NCBI RefSeq assembly: GCF_900105805.1
Contig: NZ_LT629788.1
Coordinates: 5,192,501-5,256,500 of the forward strand
DNA length: 64,000 nucleotides
From: Pseudomonas moraviensis
GTDB lineage: Bacteria > Pseudomonadota > Gammaproteobacteria > Pseudomonadales > Pseudomonadaceae
Direction: 5' to 3'
Part shown: in pieces, positions 17,413 to 25,800 of the stretch
Layout: each line of letters opens with the position of its first letter
Position numbering within the stretch: the first letter of the stretch is position 1
The notes under the pieces: model-generated
What the model was told of the DNA's origin: nothing
Databases searched by the model: none
Seen by the model: the letters and a program-made list of their open reading frames with translations, nothing else
Translations under genes and position numbers: made by a program

Positions 17413-20325
17413 ATGCCGCTCGCCACGTTGATTCATCGCGCCAGTTTGCCCGGTCCGCAGGTTTCAGAAGCGCAGGCGCTGCAATGGCTGGCCGAATATT
17501 ACGGGCTTGGCGGCACCTTGCAGGCGCTGGGCAGCCAGCAGGATCTGAATTATCGCGTCGACAGTGCGCGCGGGCGCTTCGTGTTGAAAGTCTGTCGGGG
17601 TGACTACGCGCTTTCGGAACTGCAGGCCCAGCACGCCGGGCTCAAGTATCTGGCCGAGCACTCGGCGATCAAGGTACCGCGCGTGATCGCTGCCAATAAC
17701 GGCGAAGACCTGTTGTCGCTGCACGCCAATGGCGAAGCGGTACATGTGCGGTTGCTGGAGTACATCGACGGGCAGCCGTTGACCGATTTCGATCATCTTC
17801 GTCAGGACGTGGTCGCCGGTTTTGGCCGACTCTGTGGAGAGATGGATCTGGCGCTGGCAGGCTTCGATCACCCCGGCCTCGAGCGCACCTTGCAGTGGGA
17901 CGCGCGCCATGCCAACGCGTTGATCAATCACCTGTTGCCGGTGATCAGCGACGAGCAGCAGCGCGCGGCGATAGGCGCTGCCGCCGAGCGGGCCGAGCGC
18001 CATTTGCGGCCGCTGCTGGACAAGTTGCCGGTGCAGGCGATTCACATGGATATCACCGATGACAATGTCGTCTGGCAGCGCGATGTTCAGCGCCATTGGC
18101 AGTTGCAAGGGGTGATCGATTTCGGTGATCTGGTGCGTACGTGGCGTATCACCGATCTCTCGGTGACCTGTGCGGCTTTGCTGCATCACGCCGATGGCGA
18201 TCCGTTTGTCATCCTGCCGGCGGTCAAGGCGTATCACGCGGTCAATCCGTTGCACTACGAAGAGCTGCAAGCGCTGTGGCCGTTGATCGTCGCGCGAGCG
18301 GCGGTGCTGGTGCTCAGTGGCGAGCAGCAGGTGAGCGTCGATCCGGGCAATACCTACAGCCGCGACAACCTCAGTCATGAGTGGGAGATCTTCCGCGTCG
18401 CGACCTCGGTGCCACTGGCGCTGATGGAGGCGGCGATTCTGACGGCCGTGGGCCAGTCCCTGCCCGGTGTCGAAAACATTCAATTTGCGCCACTGCTGCC
18501 CGGCCTGGTCGGGCGCGAATTTGCCCTGATCGACTTGGGTGTGCTGAGCCCGCACTTCGAGGCCGGCAATTGGGAGCAGCAGGGCATTGATCAGCGTTTG
18601 CTGACAGAGGCCGCAACGGTGCACGGGCTGGCGGCCACGCGTTATGGCCAGTACCGCTTGTCACGCACGCGGCCGGACAGCGCGACCGAACCGGATACGT
18701 TCCCGCTGCATGTCGAATTGCATGTGCCGTCTGGAACCGACGTGCAAGCACCGTTCGCGGGAGTTCTGAGTCAAACGGCGGACGGTGCGCTGCGGCTTGA
18801 CGGGCCGCAGTTCAGTGTTCGGCTATGGGGCGTGACGCCATTCCCTGACCCTGGCGCAGCGCTGGACCAAGGCCAACGAATCGGTAAAGTCAGCGGGCCT
18901 TTGCTCGTGCAATTGTGCCGAGCAGCAGAGCTCGACGCGCCGCTGTTCTGCACGCCGTCCCGGGCACTGGCCTGGCAGGCGTTGTGCCCGTCACCGGCGA
19001 CGTTGCTTGGCCTCGCCTGCGACGCCGAGCCAGAGCTGGACGCGCAAACCCTGCTCGCGCGTCGCGATGCCAGTTTCGCCCGTACGCAAAAACACTATTA
19101 CGTCGACCCGCCACGCATCGAGCGCGGCTGGCGCAATCATCTGATCGACATGCACGGCCGATCGTATCTGGACATGCTCAACAACGTTGCAGTCCTGGGC
19201 CACGGCCACCCGCGCATGGCGGCGGTCGCGGCGCGGCAATGGTCGTTGCTCAATACCAACTCGCGGTTCAACTATGCGGCAGTCGCCGAGTTTTCCGAAC
19301 GCTTGCTCAAGCTCGCCCCGAAGGGCATGGACCGGGTGTTCCTGGTCAACAGCGGCAGCGAGGCCAATGACCTGGCGATTCGCCTGGCCTGGGCCTACAG
19401 CGGCGGGCGCGACATGATCAGTGTCCTCGAGGCCTATCACGGCTGGACGGTCGGCGCCGATGCGGTTTCAACGTCGATTGCCGACAACCCGAAAGCTCTG
19501 GAAAGCCGCCCGGACTGGGTGCACCCAGTGACGGCGCCGAACACCTATCGCGGCGAATTCCGTGGCCCCGAATCGGCGCCTGAATACGTGCGCAGCGTCG
19601 AACATCATCTGCGAAAACTTGCCGAGCAGAAGCGGCAACTGGCCGGTTTCATTTGCGAGCCGGTGTACGGCAATGCCGGCGGTATTTCGTTGCCGGCGGG
19701 TTATCTGCAAAAGGTCTATGCGCTGGTGCGTGCACAGGGCGGGGTGTGCATCGCTGACGAGGTGCAGGTCGGTTATGGGCGCATGGGCAAATTCTTTTGG
19801 GGCTTCGAAGATCAGGGCGTGGTGCCGGACATCATCACCATGGCCAAAGGCATGGGCAATGGTCAGCCTCTTGGCGCGGTGATCACTCGTCGAGAGATAG
19901 CCGAGGCGCTGGAGGCCGAGGGCTACTTCTTCTCCTCGGCGGGCGGCAGTCCGGTCAGTTGTCAGATCGGCATGGCAGTGCTGGACGTTATGGAAGAAGA
20001 AAAGCTCTGGGAAAACGCCCAAGTCGTCGGCGGCCACTTCAAGGCGCGACTGGAAGCGTTGATCGATAAACATCCGCTGGTTGGCGCGGTACACGGCTCA
20101 GGGTTCTATCTGGGACTCGAGCTGATCCGCAATCGGCAGACGCTGGAGCCGGCGACTGCAGAGACTGCGTTGCTGTGTGATCGCCTGCGTGAGCTGGGGA
20201 TTTTCATGCAGCCGACCGGCGATGACTTGAACATCCTCAAGATCAAACCACCGATGGTGACGTCGCGCCAGAGCGTGGATTTCTTTGTCGATATGCTGGA
20301 TCGGGTGCTTACCGAAGGCTTGTAA
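17413..20325 (+). CDS. Three-domain protein: APH-type kinase, M23-like domain, class III aminotransferase
   Basis: A 970-residue fusion. Residues about 40-330 are an APH/choline-kinase-like phosphotransferase with HMDITDDNVVW (catalytic loop) and GVIDFGDLVRTW (metal-binding Asp). Residues about 430-540 resemble an M23/biotinyl-lipoyl-like beta domain (HVPSGTDVQAPFAGVL) without obvious catalytic His/Asp residues. Residues 550-970 are a fold-type I PLP aminotransferase with LVNSGSEANDLAIRLAWAYS and the Schiff-base lysine in DIITMAKGMGNGQPLGAVIT. Relatives of the third domain include ethanolamine-phosphate phospho-lyase (AGXT2L1), so a phosphorylate-then-eliminate reaction on an amino alcohol is plausible but inferred. 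It is followed by a REP doublet and then aguBA. It sits alone on its strand with its own promoter region after 17200. Confidence 0.85.
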   Translation: MPLATLIHRASLPGPQVSEAQALQWLAEYYGLGGTLQALGSQQDLNYRVDSARGRFVLKVCRGDYALSELQAQHAGLKYLAEHSAIKVPRVIAANNGEDLLSLHANGEAVHVRLLEYIDGQPLTDFDHLRQDVVAGFGRLCGEMDLALAGFDHPGLERTLQWDARHANALINHLLPVISDEQQRAAIGAAAERAERHLRPLLDKLPVQAIHMDITDDNVVWQRDVQRHWQLQGVIDFGDLVRTWRITDLSVTCAALLHHADGDPFVILPAVKAYHAVNPLHYEELQALWPLIVARAAVLVLSGEQQVSVDPGNTYSRDNLSHEWEIFRVATSVPLALMEAAILTAVGQSLPGVENIQFAPLLPGLVGREFALIDLGVLSPHFEAGNWEQQGIDQRLLTEAATVHGLAATRYGQYRLSRTRPDSATEPDTFPLHVELHVPSGTDVQAPFAGVLSQTADGALRLDGPQFSVRLWGVTPFPDPGAALDQGQRIGKVSGPLLVQLCRAAELDAPLFCTPSRALAWQALCPSPATLLGLACDAEPELDAQTLLARRDASFARTQKHYYVDPPRIERGWRNHLIDMHGRSYLDMLNNVAVLGHGHPRMAAVAARQWSLLNTNSRFNYAAVAEFSERLLKLAPKGMDRVFLVNSGSEANDLAIRLAWAYSGGRDMISVLEAYHGWTVGADAVSTSIADNPKALESRPDWVHPVTAPNTYRGEFRGPESAPEYVRSVEHHLRKLAEQKRQLAGFICEPVYGNAGGISLPAGYLQKVYALVRAQGGVCIADEVQVGYGRMGKFFWGFEDQGVVPDIITMAKGMGNGQPLGAVITRREIAEALEAEGYFFSSAGGSPVSCQIGMAVLDVMEEEKLWENAQVVGGHFKARLEALIDKHPLVGAVHGSGFYLGLELIRNRQTLEPATAETALLCDRLRELGIFMQPTGDDLNILKIKPPMVTSRQSVDFFVDMLDRVLTEGL

Positions 20326-20340
20326 GCAAGGCACATCCCA

Positions 20341-20430
20341 TGTGGGAGCGAGCCTGCTCGCGAAAGCTGTGTATCAGTCGCCAGATGCGGTGACAGACAC
20401 ACCGCATTCGCGAGCAGGCTCGCTCCCACA
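20341..20430. repeat. REP doublet (REPIN-like), GTGGGAGCG type
   Basis: Exact 24-bp inverted arms (20341-20364 and 20407-20430) of the TGTGGGAGCGAGCCTGCTCG unit. It occupies the first part of the 305-bp gap before aguB. Confidence 0.88.
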
Positions 20431-20511
20431 TTTGTATTCGGTCTAAAGTTCGATTTGTATCGATTTACTAAGCGTTTAAATAGCGTATTTTCTGATTTAT
20501 AGGTTTTAAAG

Positions 20512-20525
20512 CCGATATTTATCGG
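20512..20525. promoter_or_regulatory. Palindrome upstream of aguBA
   Basis: CCGATATTTATCGG, a perfect 6+6 palindrome in AT-rich DNA 106-119 bp before the aguB start. It is a candidate operator for the regulator of agmatine catabolism (AguR in P. aeruginosa, a TetR protein), but no aguR gene is adjacent here. Confidence 0.35.
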
Positions 20526-20630
20526 TTATAAAGTCGCCATTGCCCCGGCCTTGGCGATCTCTTGTCCGGTGCGCGCGTTTCTTTTCGGTCGAATTCGTCG
20601 ACCGTCAAAGCACTAGCCCGGAGATGATTC

Positions 20631-21509
20631 ATGAGCCGTATCGTTACCGTCGCCGCCACGCAGATGGCCTGTTCGTGGGATCTTGAAGCCAACCTCGAAA
20701 CTGCTGAAAGGCTGGTGCGTGAAGCCGCCGCCAAAGGTGCGCAGATCATCCTGATTCAAGAGCTGTTCGAGGCACCGTACTTTTGCCAGAAGCCGAATCC
20801 GGATTACCTGCAACTGGCAACGACCGTTGAAGAAAACGTCGCCATCAGGCATTTCCAGAAAATCGCCCAAGAACTTCAAGTGGTGTTGCCGATCAGCTTC
20901 TACGAGCTGGCCGGGCGGGCGCGCTTCAACAGCATCGCGATCATCGACGCTGATGGCAGCAACCTCGGGATTTATCGTAAAAGCCACATCCCGGACGGCC
21001 CGGGCTATCACGAGAAGTATTACTTCAACCCGGGCGACACCGGTTTCAAAGTGTGGAACACCCGTTACGCGAAAATCGGCGTAGGCATCTGCTGGGATCA
21101 GTGGTTTCCGGAAGCGGCGCGCAGCATGGCCTTGCAAGGCGCGGAAATTCTCTTTTATCCAACCGCGATCGGCAGCGAGCCACACGACAACAGCATTTCT
21201 TCGCGCGATCACTGGCAACGTGTGCAGCAGGGCCATGCCGGCGCCAACCTGATGCCGCTGATCGCCAGCAACCGCATCGGCAACGAAGAACAGGACGGTT
21301 ATGACATCACCTTCTATGGCTCTTCGTTCATCGCCAACCAGTTCGGTGAAAAAGTGCAGGAGCTGAATAAAACCGAAGAAGGTATTCTTGTGCACACGTT
21401 CAACCTCGACGAGCTGGAGCATATTCGCAGCGCGTGGGGTTCATTCCGCGACCGCCGGCCGAATCTGTACGGCGCGTTGAAAACCCTCGACGGTTCCCTG
21501 GAGTCCTGA
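20631..21509 (+). CDS. aguB: N-carbamoylputrescine amidohydrolase AguB
   Basis: Hydrolyses N-carbamoylputrescine to putrescine, CO2 and ammonia, the second step of the agmatine route. The 292-aa nitrilase-fold protein has the Glu-Lys-Cys triad visible as Glu44 (LIQELFEAPYF), Lys117 (YRKSHIPDGPGYHEKYYF) and Cys154 (GVGICWDQWFPEAAR). YRKSHIPDGPGYHEKYYF is diagnostic for the carbamoylputrescine subgroup. Its TGA shares one base with the aguA ATG. Confidence 0.96.
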   Translation: MSRIVTVAATQMACSWDLEANLETAERLVREAAAKGAQIILIQELFEAPYFCQKPNPDYLQLATTVEENVAIRHFQKIAQELQVVLPISFYELAGRARFNSIAIIDADGSNLGIYRKSHIPDGPGYHEKYYFNPGDTGFKVWNTRYAKIGVGICWDQWFPEAARSMALQGAEILFYPTAIGSEPHDNSISSRDHWQRVQQGHAGANLMPLIASNRIGNEEQDGYDITFYGSSFIANQFGEKVQELNKTEEGILVHTFNLDELEHIRSAWGSFRDRRPNLYGALKTLDGSLES

Positions 21510-22615
21510 TGACCACATTGAAAAGTACCCCACGCGCCGACGGCTTCTACATGCCCGCCGAGTGGGCGCCACAAACCCAAACCTGGATGATCTGGCCCGA
21601 GCGCCCGGACAACTGGCGTCTGGGTGGCAAACCGGCGCAGGCCGCGCACGCCACAGTGGCCAAAGCCATCGCCCGCTTCGAGCCGGTGACCGTTGCCGTC
21701 TCCGCCGGCCAATACGAAAACGCCCGCGCGCGCCTCGATGTGCCGAATATCCGCGTGGTGGAAATGTCCAGCGACGACGCCTGGGTTCGCGACAGCGGCC
21801 CGACCTTCGTCATCAACAATCGTGGCGAAGTGCGCGGTGTGAACTGGGATTTCAACGCCTGGGGTGGTTTCGATGGCGGTCTGTATGCGCCGTGGAATCG
21901 TGACTCGCAGGTCGGCGGCAAAATCCTCGAGATCGAGCGCAGCCCGCGCTACCGCACTGAAGGTTTCGTGCTCGAAGGCGGTTCGATTCATGTCGACGGC
22001 GAAGGCACTTTGATCACCACCGAAGAATGCCTGCTCAACCGCAATCGCAACCCGCACCTGAGCCGCGAAGAAATCGAAGCGGTGCTCAGTGACAACCTGT
22101 CCGTGGACAAGATCATCTGGCTGCCGGATGGTCTGTTCAACGACGAAACCGACGGCCACGTGGATAACTTCTGCTGCTACGTGCGCCCGGGTGAAGTATT
22201 GCTGGCGTGGACCGACGATCCGCAGGATCCGAACTATCCACGCTGCCAGGCCGCAATGCGCGTGCTGCAAGACAGCACCGACGCCAAGGGCCGCCCGTTC
22301 ACGGTGCACAAAATGCCGATTCCGGGGCCGTTGTATGCGACCGAGGAAGAGTGCGCCGGGGTCGATCCGGTGGACGGCTCGCAGGAGCGTAATCCGTCCG
22401 TGCGCCTGGCCGGTTCCTACGTGAATTTCCTGATCGTCAACGGCGGCATCATCGCGCCGAGCTTCGATGACCCGATGGACGCGCCAGCCAAGGAAATCCT
22501 GCAGAAGCTGTTCCCGCAGCACGAAGTGGTGATGGTGCCGGGCCGCGAACTGTTACTGGGTGGCGGCAATATTCACTGCCTTACCCAGCAACAGCCGGCG
22601 CCGCACAAAGAGTGA
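21509..22615 (+). CDS. aguA: Agmatine deiminase AguA
   Basis: Converts agmatine to N-carbamoylputrescine and ammonia. The 368-aa guanidino-modifying enzyme has conserved WPERPDNWR near residue 29, SSDDAWVRDSGPTF near 87 (substrate Asp/Arg), HVDNFCCYVRPGEV (catalytic His-Val-Asp), and the nucleophile Cys357 in LLGGGNIHCLTQQQP. The ATG at 21509 shares its A with the aguB stop, so the genes are translationally coupled. Together they allow growth on agmatine, derived from arginine, as a carbon and nitrogen source and feed putrescine pools. Confidence 0.96.
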   Translation: MTTLKSTPRADGFYMPAEWAPQTQTWMIWPERPDNWRLGGKPAQAAHATVAKAIARFEPVTVAVSAGQYENARARLDVPNIRVVEMSSDDAWVRDSGPTFVINNRGEVRGVNWDFNAWGGFDGGLYAPWNRDSQVGGKILEIERSPRYRTEGFVLEGGSIHVDGEGTLITTEECLLNRNRNPHLSREEIEAVLSDNLSVDKIIWLPDGLFNDETDGHVDNFCCYVRPGEVLLAWTDDPQDPNYPRCQAAMRVLQDSTDAKGRPFTVHKMPIPGPLYATEEECAGVDPVDGSQERNPSVRLAGSYVNFLIVNGGIIAPSFDDPMDAPAKEILQKLFPQHEVVMVPGRELLLGGGNIHCLTQQQPAPHKE

Positions 22616-22684
22616 GTTGAGTCGTAACAGCTTGAGTTGGTTAACAAATCAGCCTGGCAATGATTAGCTCGCTACGCATGAAAG

Positions 22685-22720
22685 CAAGCCCGCAGCCCGT
22701 CAGGACCGCGGGCTTGTTTG
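22685..22720 (+). terminator. Intrinsic terminator after aguBA
   Basis: Stem CAAGCCCGC (22685-22693) / GCGGGCTTG (22708-22716) followed by TTTGT, about 70 bp after the aguA stop. Confidence 0.75.
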
Positions 22721-22859
22721 TATCCGCCGGTCGCTGTTCGGCGCGCTTTGGCATAGCTCTTGTATTGCTTCTGTTGCACTAGGGAGGGCGGGGAACTTCA
22801 ACAGTTCTGTCACAAACCTTGGATAACTTAGCCGCTCATGAACGGGGGAGAGCGCTGAA

Positions 22860-23078
22860 ATGAACGCCGAAGTGAACGTAGTCAGCGAGCGGACTGTGCA
22901 TCCCATGGCCGTCAATGGCGAATCGCTCCAGCTTGTCGCGCACTGGTTGAAGTCCAATGGAACGCGTCAGATCAGAGAACCTGATCCGCGCCGGATGATG
23001 ATCGAGCGCTACCCCGCTGGGCTGTTCAGCGAGGCCGAACTGGAAGCGTTGTGGGATGTGATGGAAGGACAGGAGTAA
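22860..23078 (+). CDS. Small conserved-looking hypothetical protein (72 aa)
   Basis: The frame encodes MNAEVNVVSERTVHPMAVNG and ends with AELEALWDVMEGQE. It is acidic at the C-terminus with no membrane segment or metal motif. Support for coding comes from an open frame with Pseudomonas-like codon use, GGGGGAGAGCGCTGAA just upstream as a ribosome site, and an intrinsic terminator 13 bp past the stop. I do not recognise a family. Confidence 0.6.
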   Translation: MNAEVNVVSERTVHPMAVNGESLQLVAHWLKSNGTRQIREPDPRRMMIERYPAGLFSEAELEALWDVMEGQE

Positions 23079-23090
23079 CAGGGATTGATC

Positions 23091-23125
23091 AAAGCGCTGC
23101 CGGGATTGGCGGCGCTTTTTTTTGC
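23091..23125 (+). terminator. Intrinsic terminator after the 72-aa gene
   Basis: Stem AAAGCGCTGCC / GGCGGCGCTTT (one T.G pair) with loop GGATT and a run of T8. Confidence 0.8.
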
Positions 23126-23152
23126 CTGAATTTTATCTACAGGTATTCAAAG

Positions 23153-23240
23153 GTGGGAGCGAGCCTGCTCGCGAAGGCGTCCGCCCTGCCAATGACTCGT
23201 TGACTGATTCATCGCTTTTCGCGAGCAGGCTCGCTCCCAC
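23153..23240. repeat. REP doublet (REPIN-like), GTGGGAGCG type
   Basis: Inverted arms GTGGGAGCGAGCCTGCTCGC.. (from 23153) and the complement ending at 23240. It is in the 457-bp gap before the porin, which also contains the terminator of the 72-aa gene, a strong promoter and a leader hairpin. Confidence 0.88.
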
Positions 23241-23340
23241 AAATCAAAACTCCCTGCTTAATCTGGTTTTCCTGCAATCGCCCAGCTAAGAATTTACGTT
23301 TCTTAGACGTTTTTCGCCTATTTAAAGACGATTCTTGAAA

Positions 23341-23370
23341 TTGACACACTGTTAAGGGCGCGGCTACGAT
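23341..23370 (+). promoter_or_regulatory. Sigma-70 promoter candidate for porin leader
   Basis: A perfect -35 hexamer TTGACA (23341-23346) and TACGAT (23365-23370) are separated by 18 bp. Transcription would start near 23377 and immediately cross the leader hairpin at 23417-23452. Confidence 0.55.
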
Positions 23371-23416
23371 TCCGCCCAACGCCTGTGGCTAACCGCCATG
23401 ACTCAAAATAAGGAGC

Positions 23417-23452
23417 AGGCCCGCCATGACGTATCCGTCGGCGGGTCTTTTT
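23417..23452 (+). terminator. Terminator-like hairpin in the porin leader
   Basis: Stem AGGCCCGCC / GGCGGGTCT followed by T5, about 40 nt after the predicted transcription start and 84 bp before the porin ATG. It would end most transcripts unless read-through or anti-termination occurs. Confidence 0.65.
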
Positions 23453-23535
23453 GTTTCGGGGTGAATACAAGAGTGCAAAAGCGCCGTTTCAGCCGTTCGA
23501 CACAGCGCGTTTCAACCCGTAATAAGGAAAACAAA

Positions 23536-24822
23536 ATGTTGAACAAGCGAATCAGTCTGATCGCACTGGGGATGTTGAGTGCTACACAGGCCATGGCTAA
23601 CGACCAGGCCGAATCCAAGGGTTTCGTTGAAGACAGCAGCCTCAAAGTGCTGCTGCGCAACGCCTACATCAATCGTGATTACAAAGACGGTCGCCCGGAC
23701 AAAGCCGAGTGGGGCCAGGCGGCGATCGGGACGTTCTCGTCCGGCTTCACCCAAGGCACCGTGGGTGTCGGTGTTGACGCCTTTGGTCTGTACGCACTGC
23801 GTCTGGACGGTGGCAAGGGACGCACCGGCGCCCAAGGCATCGACTTCTTCAAGCAGGAAAATGACGGTCGCGCCAACCACGACATCGCCAAGGGCGGCGC
23901 AGCGGTCAAATTCCGCTTCTCCAACACCGTGCTGACCTACGGCGACCAGATGCCGGCCCTGCCGGTGCTGAGTTACGACAACGTGCGTCTGTTGCCGGAA
24001 AGCTACACCGGTACTTTGATCACTTCCCGTGAGATCAAAGGTCTGGAGTTGAATGCCGGTCGTTTTACCGCTGAATCGCGCAAGAGCGATGAAGGCCGTG
24101 ACAGCGGCGGTCTGAAGTCGATCAATGTATTGGGCGGCAGCTATCAGTTCACCGAACGCTTCAAAGGCGCGCTCTATGCGTCGGACGTTGAAGACGTCTT
24201 GAAGAAACAGTACGTGAACGCCAACTACGTGATTCCGTTCAACAAGGACCAGTCGCTGACCCTGGACTTCAACGGCTATCGCACCAAACTGGACAACTCC
24301 TATGTCCGCGAAAACGGTGTAACCGGCGACGACAACAAGATCTGGAGCCTGGCGGCGACCTTCGCCACCGGCCCGCATTCGTTCACCGTGGCGCACCAGC
24401 GTTCCACCGGCGACAGCAACCTGGGTTACGCCTACGGCGGTTATCAGAAAGATCAGGGGCGTGTCGGTGACGGTGGCAATACCATCTACCTGGCCAACTC
24501 CTACTGGTCGGACTTCAACGCCGAAGATGAACGCAGCTGGCAGCTGGGCTACGGCCTGGACTTCGGTGTATTCGGCGTTCCGGGTCTGAGCTACAACTTC
24601 GCTTACGTGCGTGGCGACAACATCACCACCTCCACCAGCGAAGGCGGCACCGAGCGCGAGATCTTCAACCAGTTCAAGTACGTCGTGCAAAGTGGTCCGG
24701 CCAAAGACCTGAGCGTGAAACTGCGCAGCTCGATTCTGCGTGTCTCGCAGAAATCCAGCGAGTACAACGTCAGCGGTAACGAAGTGCGAGTATTCGTGGA
24801 CTATCCGATCAATATCTTCTGA
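23536..24822 (+). CDS. OprD-family outer-membrane porin
   Basis: Substrate-specific beta-barrel channel of 428 aa. Residues 1-22 are a signal peptide (MLNKRISLIALGMLSATQAM) cut before NDQAESKGF. The mature start GFVEDSSLKVLLRNAYINRDYKDG is the OprD/Occ family signature, and the barrel ends in VFVDYPINIF with a terminal Phe, the BAM recognition residue. The start at 23536 is preferred over an in-frame ATG at 23398 because only it gives a signal peptide at the N-terminus and has AAGGAAAAC in front. OccD/OccK members import basic amino acids or small carboxylates. Position beside aguBA hints at a basic compound, but the substrate is not proven. Confidence 0.93.
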   Translation: MLNKRISLIALGMLSATQAMANDQAESKGFVEDSSLKVLLRNAYINRDYKDGRPDKAEWGQAAIGTFSSGFTQGTVGVGVDAFGLYALRLDGGKGRTGAQGIDFFKQENDGRANHDIAKGGAAVKFRFSNTVLTYGDQMPALPVLSYDNVRLLPESYTGTLITSREIKGLELNAGRFTAESRKSDEGRDSGGLKSINVLGGSYQFTERFKGALYASDVEDVLKKQYVNANYVIPFNKDQSLTLDFNGYRTKLDNSYVRENGVTGDDNKIWSLAATFATGPHSFTVAHQRSTGDSNLGYAYGGYQKDQGRVGDGGNTIYLANSYWSDFNAEDERSWQLGYGLDFGVFGVPGLSYNFAYVRGDNITTSTSEGGTEREIFNQFKYVVQSGPAKDLSVKLRSSILRVSQKSSEYNVSGNEVRVFVDYPINIF

Positions 24823-24850
24823 TGATCGAAATGCTGTAAGAAAAATGAGA

Positions 24851-24880
24851 AAACCCCGATTCGTTCGGGGTTTTTTTTCG
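24851..24880 (+). terminator. Intrinsic terminator after the porin
   Basis: Stem AAACCCCGA / TCGGGGTTT with a following T-run, 29 bp past the stop codon. Confidence 0.88.
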
Positions 24881-25012
24881 ACGGTTTTTCAGTCGAAACC
24901 GGAAATAACCAGAGTTTTTGTCATGTAAAAGTTGTTTTCGATGCGCTGCAGGTTTCGTTTCAAACAACACTTCAAATGCCTGAAATTCTTTCTCATGGAC
25001 GCAAATTCTCCA

Positions 25013-25026
25013 CCTAATAGATTAGG
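25013..25026. promoter_or_regulatory. Palindromic operator candidate upstream of the dioxygenase cassette
   Basis: CCTAAT-AG-ATTAGG, a perfect 6+6 palindrome 28-41 bp before the dioxygenase start, where a repressor would block transcription. The convergent LysR gene (27183-28109) or an Lrp-type protein are possible binders. Confidence 0.4.
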
Positions 25027-25053
25027 GCGTTCAACGCAGCGGAGAATCTGGTA

Positions 25054-25800
25054 ATGATCGTTTTGAACAGAGAAGTGGGCGAATCGCTACGGCGCGACAA
25101 ATTTGTCAACGTCCAGGGTGGTGACTTCAATCTCTACGGTCATTTTGCCGACTTCGTCAGACTGACCAAGAGTTGGGAAAACATGGAGCCTGACAGCTAT
25201 TACGGTCAGGCCGAAGCCGGCATGCGCTACCGTCGTTACAGCGACTTTGAATACAACCCGAAAACCCGCGAACTCAAACAACTCGAGCATCGCGCCTATG
25301 TGCAATCGAAAGCGAACAACGCTTACGTCGGTGGCGTGGTACGGCATTTTCAGGACTTTTCCGAAGAAGTGATCTCTTCACCGGTGATGCGCAGCCTGAT
25401 CGACACCGATTTCGAAGTGTACAAGAGCGTTCTGCCGGAAGAGTTGCACGATGAAATCTGGCAATGCCAGATCCATCAGATTCGCATCGAGATCAAACCC
25501 GGCAAACAGCTGGAAATCACTCCCGAAGGCATTCACTGCGATGGCTATCCGTTCAGCGGCGTGCACTTCTGGGGACGCAATAACGTCGAGGGTGCGGAGA
25601 GTCGTCTGTACGACATCCACAAGCATCAATTGGCGGCGACCACCTACGAGGAAATTCTCGACACCACCTACTTCCTCGATCGCGACATGCGTCACTACGT
25701 GACCCCGGCGCGCAACACTCACACGCATGCCATGGCATACCGGCAGATTCTGGCAATTTCCTTCTCGCGGCCCGGGACCGCTTTCGACATTGTTCGCTAA
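25054..25800 (+). CDS. Fe(II)/2-oxoglutarate dioxygenase, amino acid hydroxylase type (PF10014-like)
   Basis: The 248-aa protein resembles the 2OG-Fe_Oxy_2 family, which includes Bacillus thuringiensis L-isoleucine 4-hydroxylase (IDO). The iron site is visible as His161-x-Asp163 in GIHCDGYPFSGVHFWGRNNV, with a distal His probably at 214 (DMRHYVTP) and the 2-oxoglutarate-binding Arg230 in AYRQILAISFSRPG. The enzyme would use O2 and 2-oxoglutarate to hydroxylate a free amino acid, releasing succinate and CO2. It begins a unit of four same-strand genes (dioxygenase, GNAT, azlC, azlD), a context that supports an aliphatic or branched-chain amino acid substrate. GGAG lies upstream of the ATG. Family is fairly sure; substrate is inferred. 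Confidence 0.82.
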   Translation: MIVLNREVGESLRRDKFVNVQGGDFNLYGHFADFVRLTKSWENMEPDSYYGQAEAGMRYRRYSDFEYNPKTRELKQLEHRAYVQSKANNAYVGGVVRHFQDFSEEVISSPVMRSLIDTDFEVYKSVLPEELHDEIWQCQIHQIRIEIKPGKQLEITPEGIHCDGYPFSGVHFWGRNNVEGAESRLYDIHKHQLAATTYEEILDTTYFLDRDMRHYVTPARNTHTHAMAYRQILAISFSRPGTAFDIVR

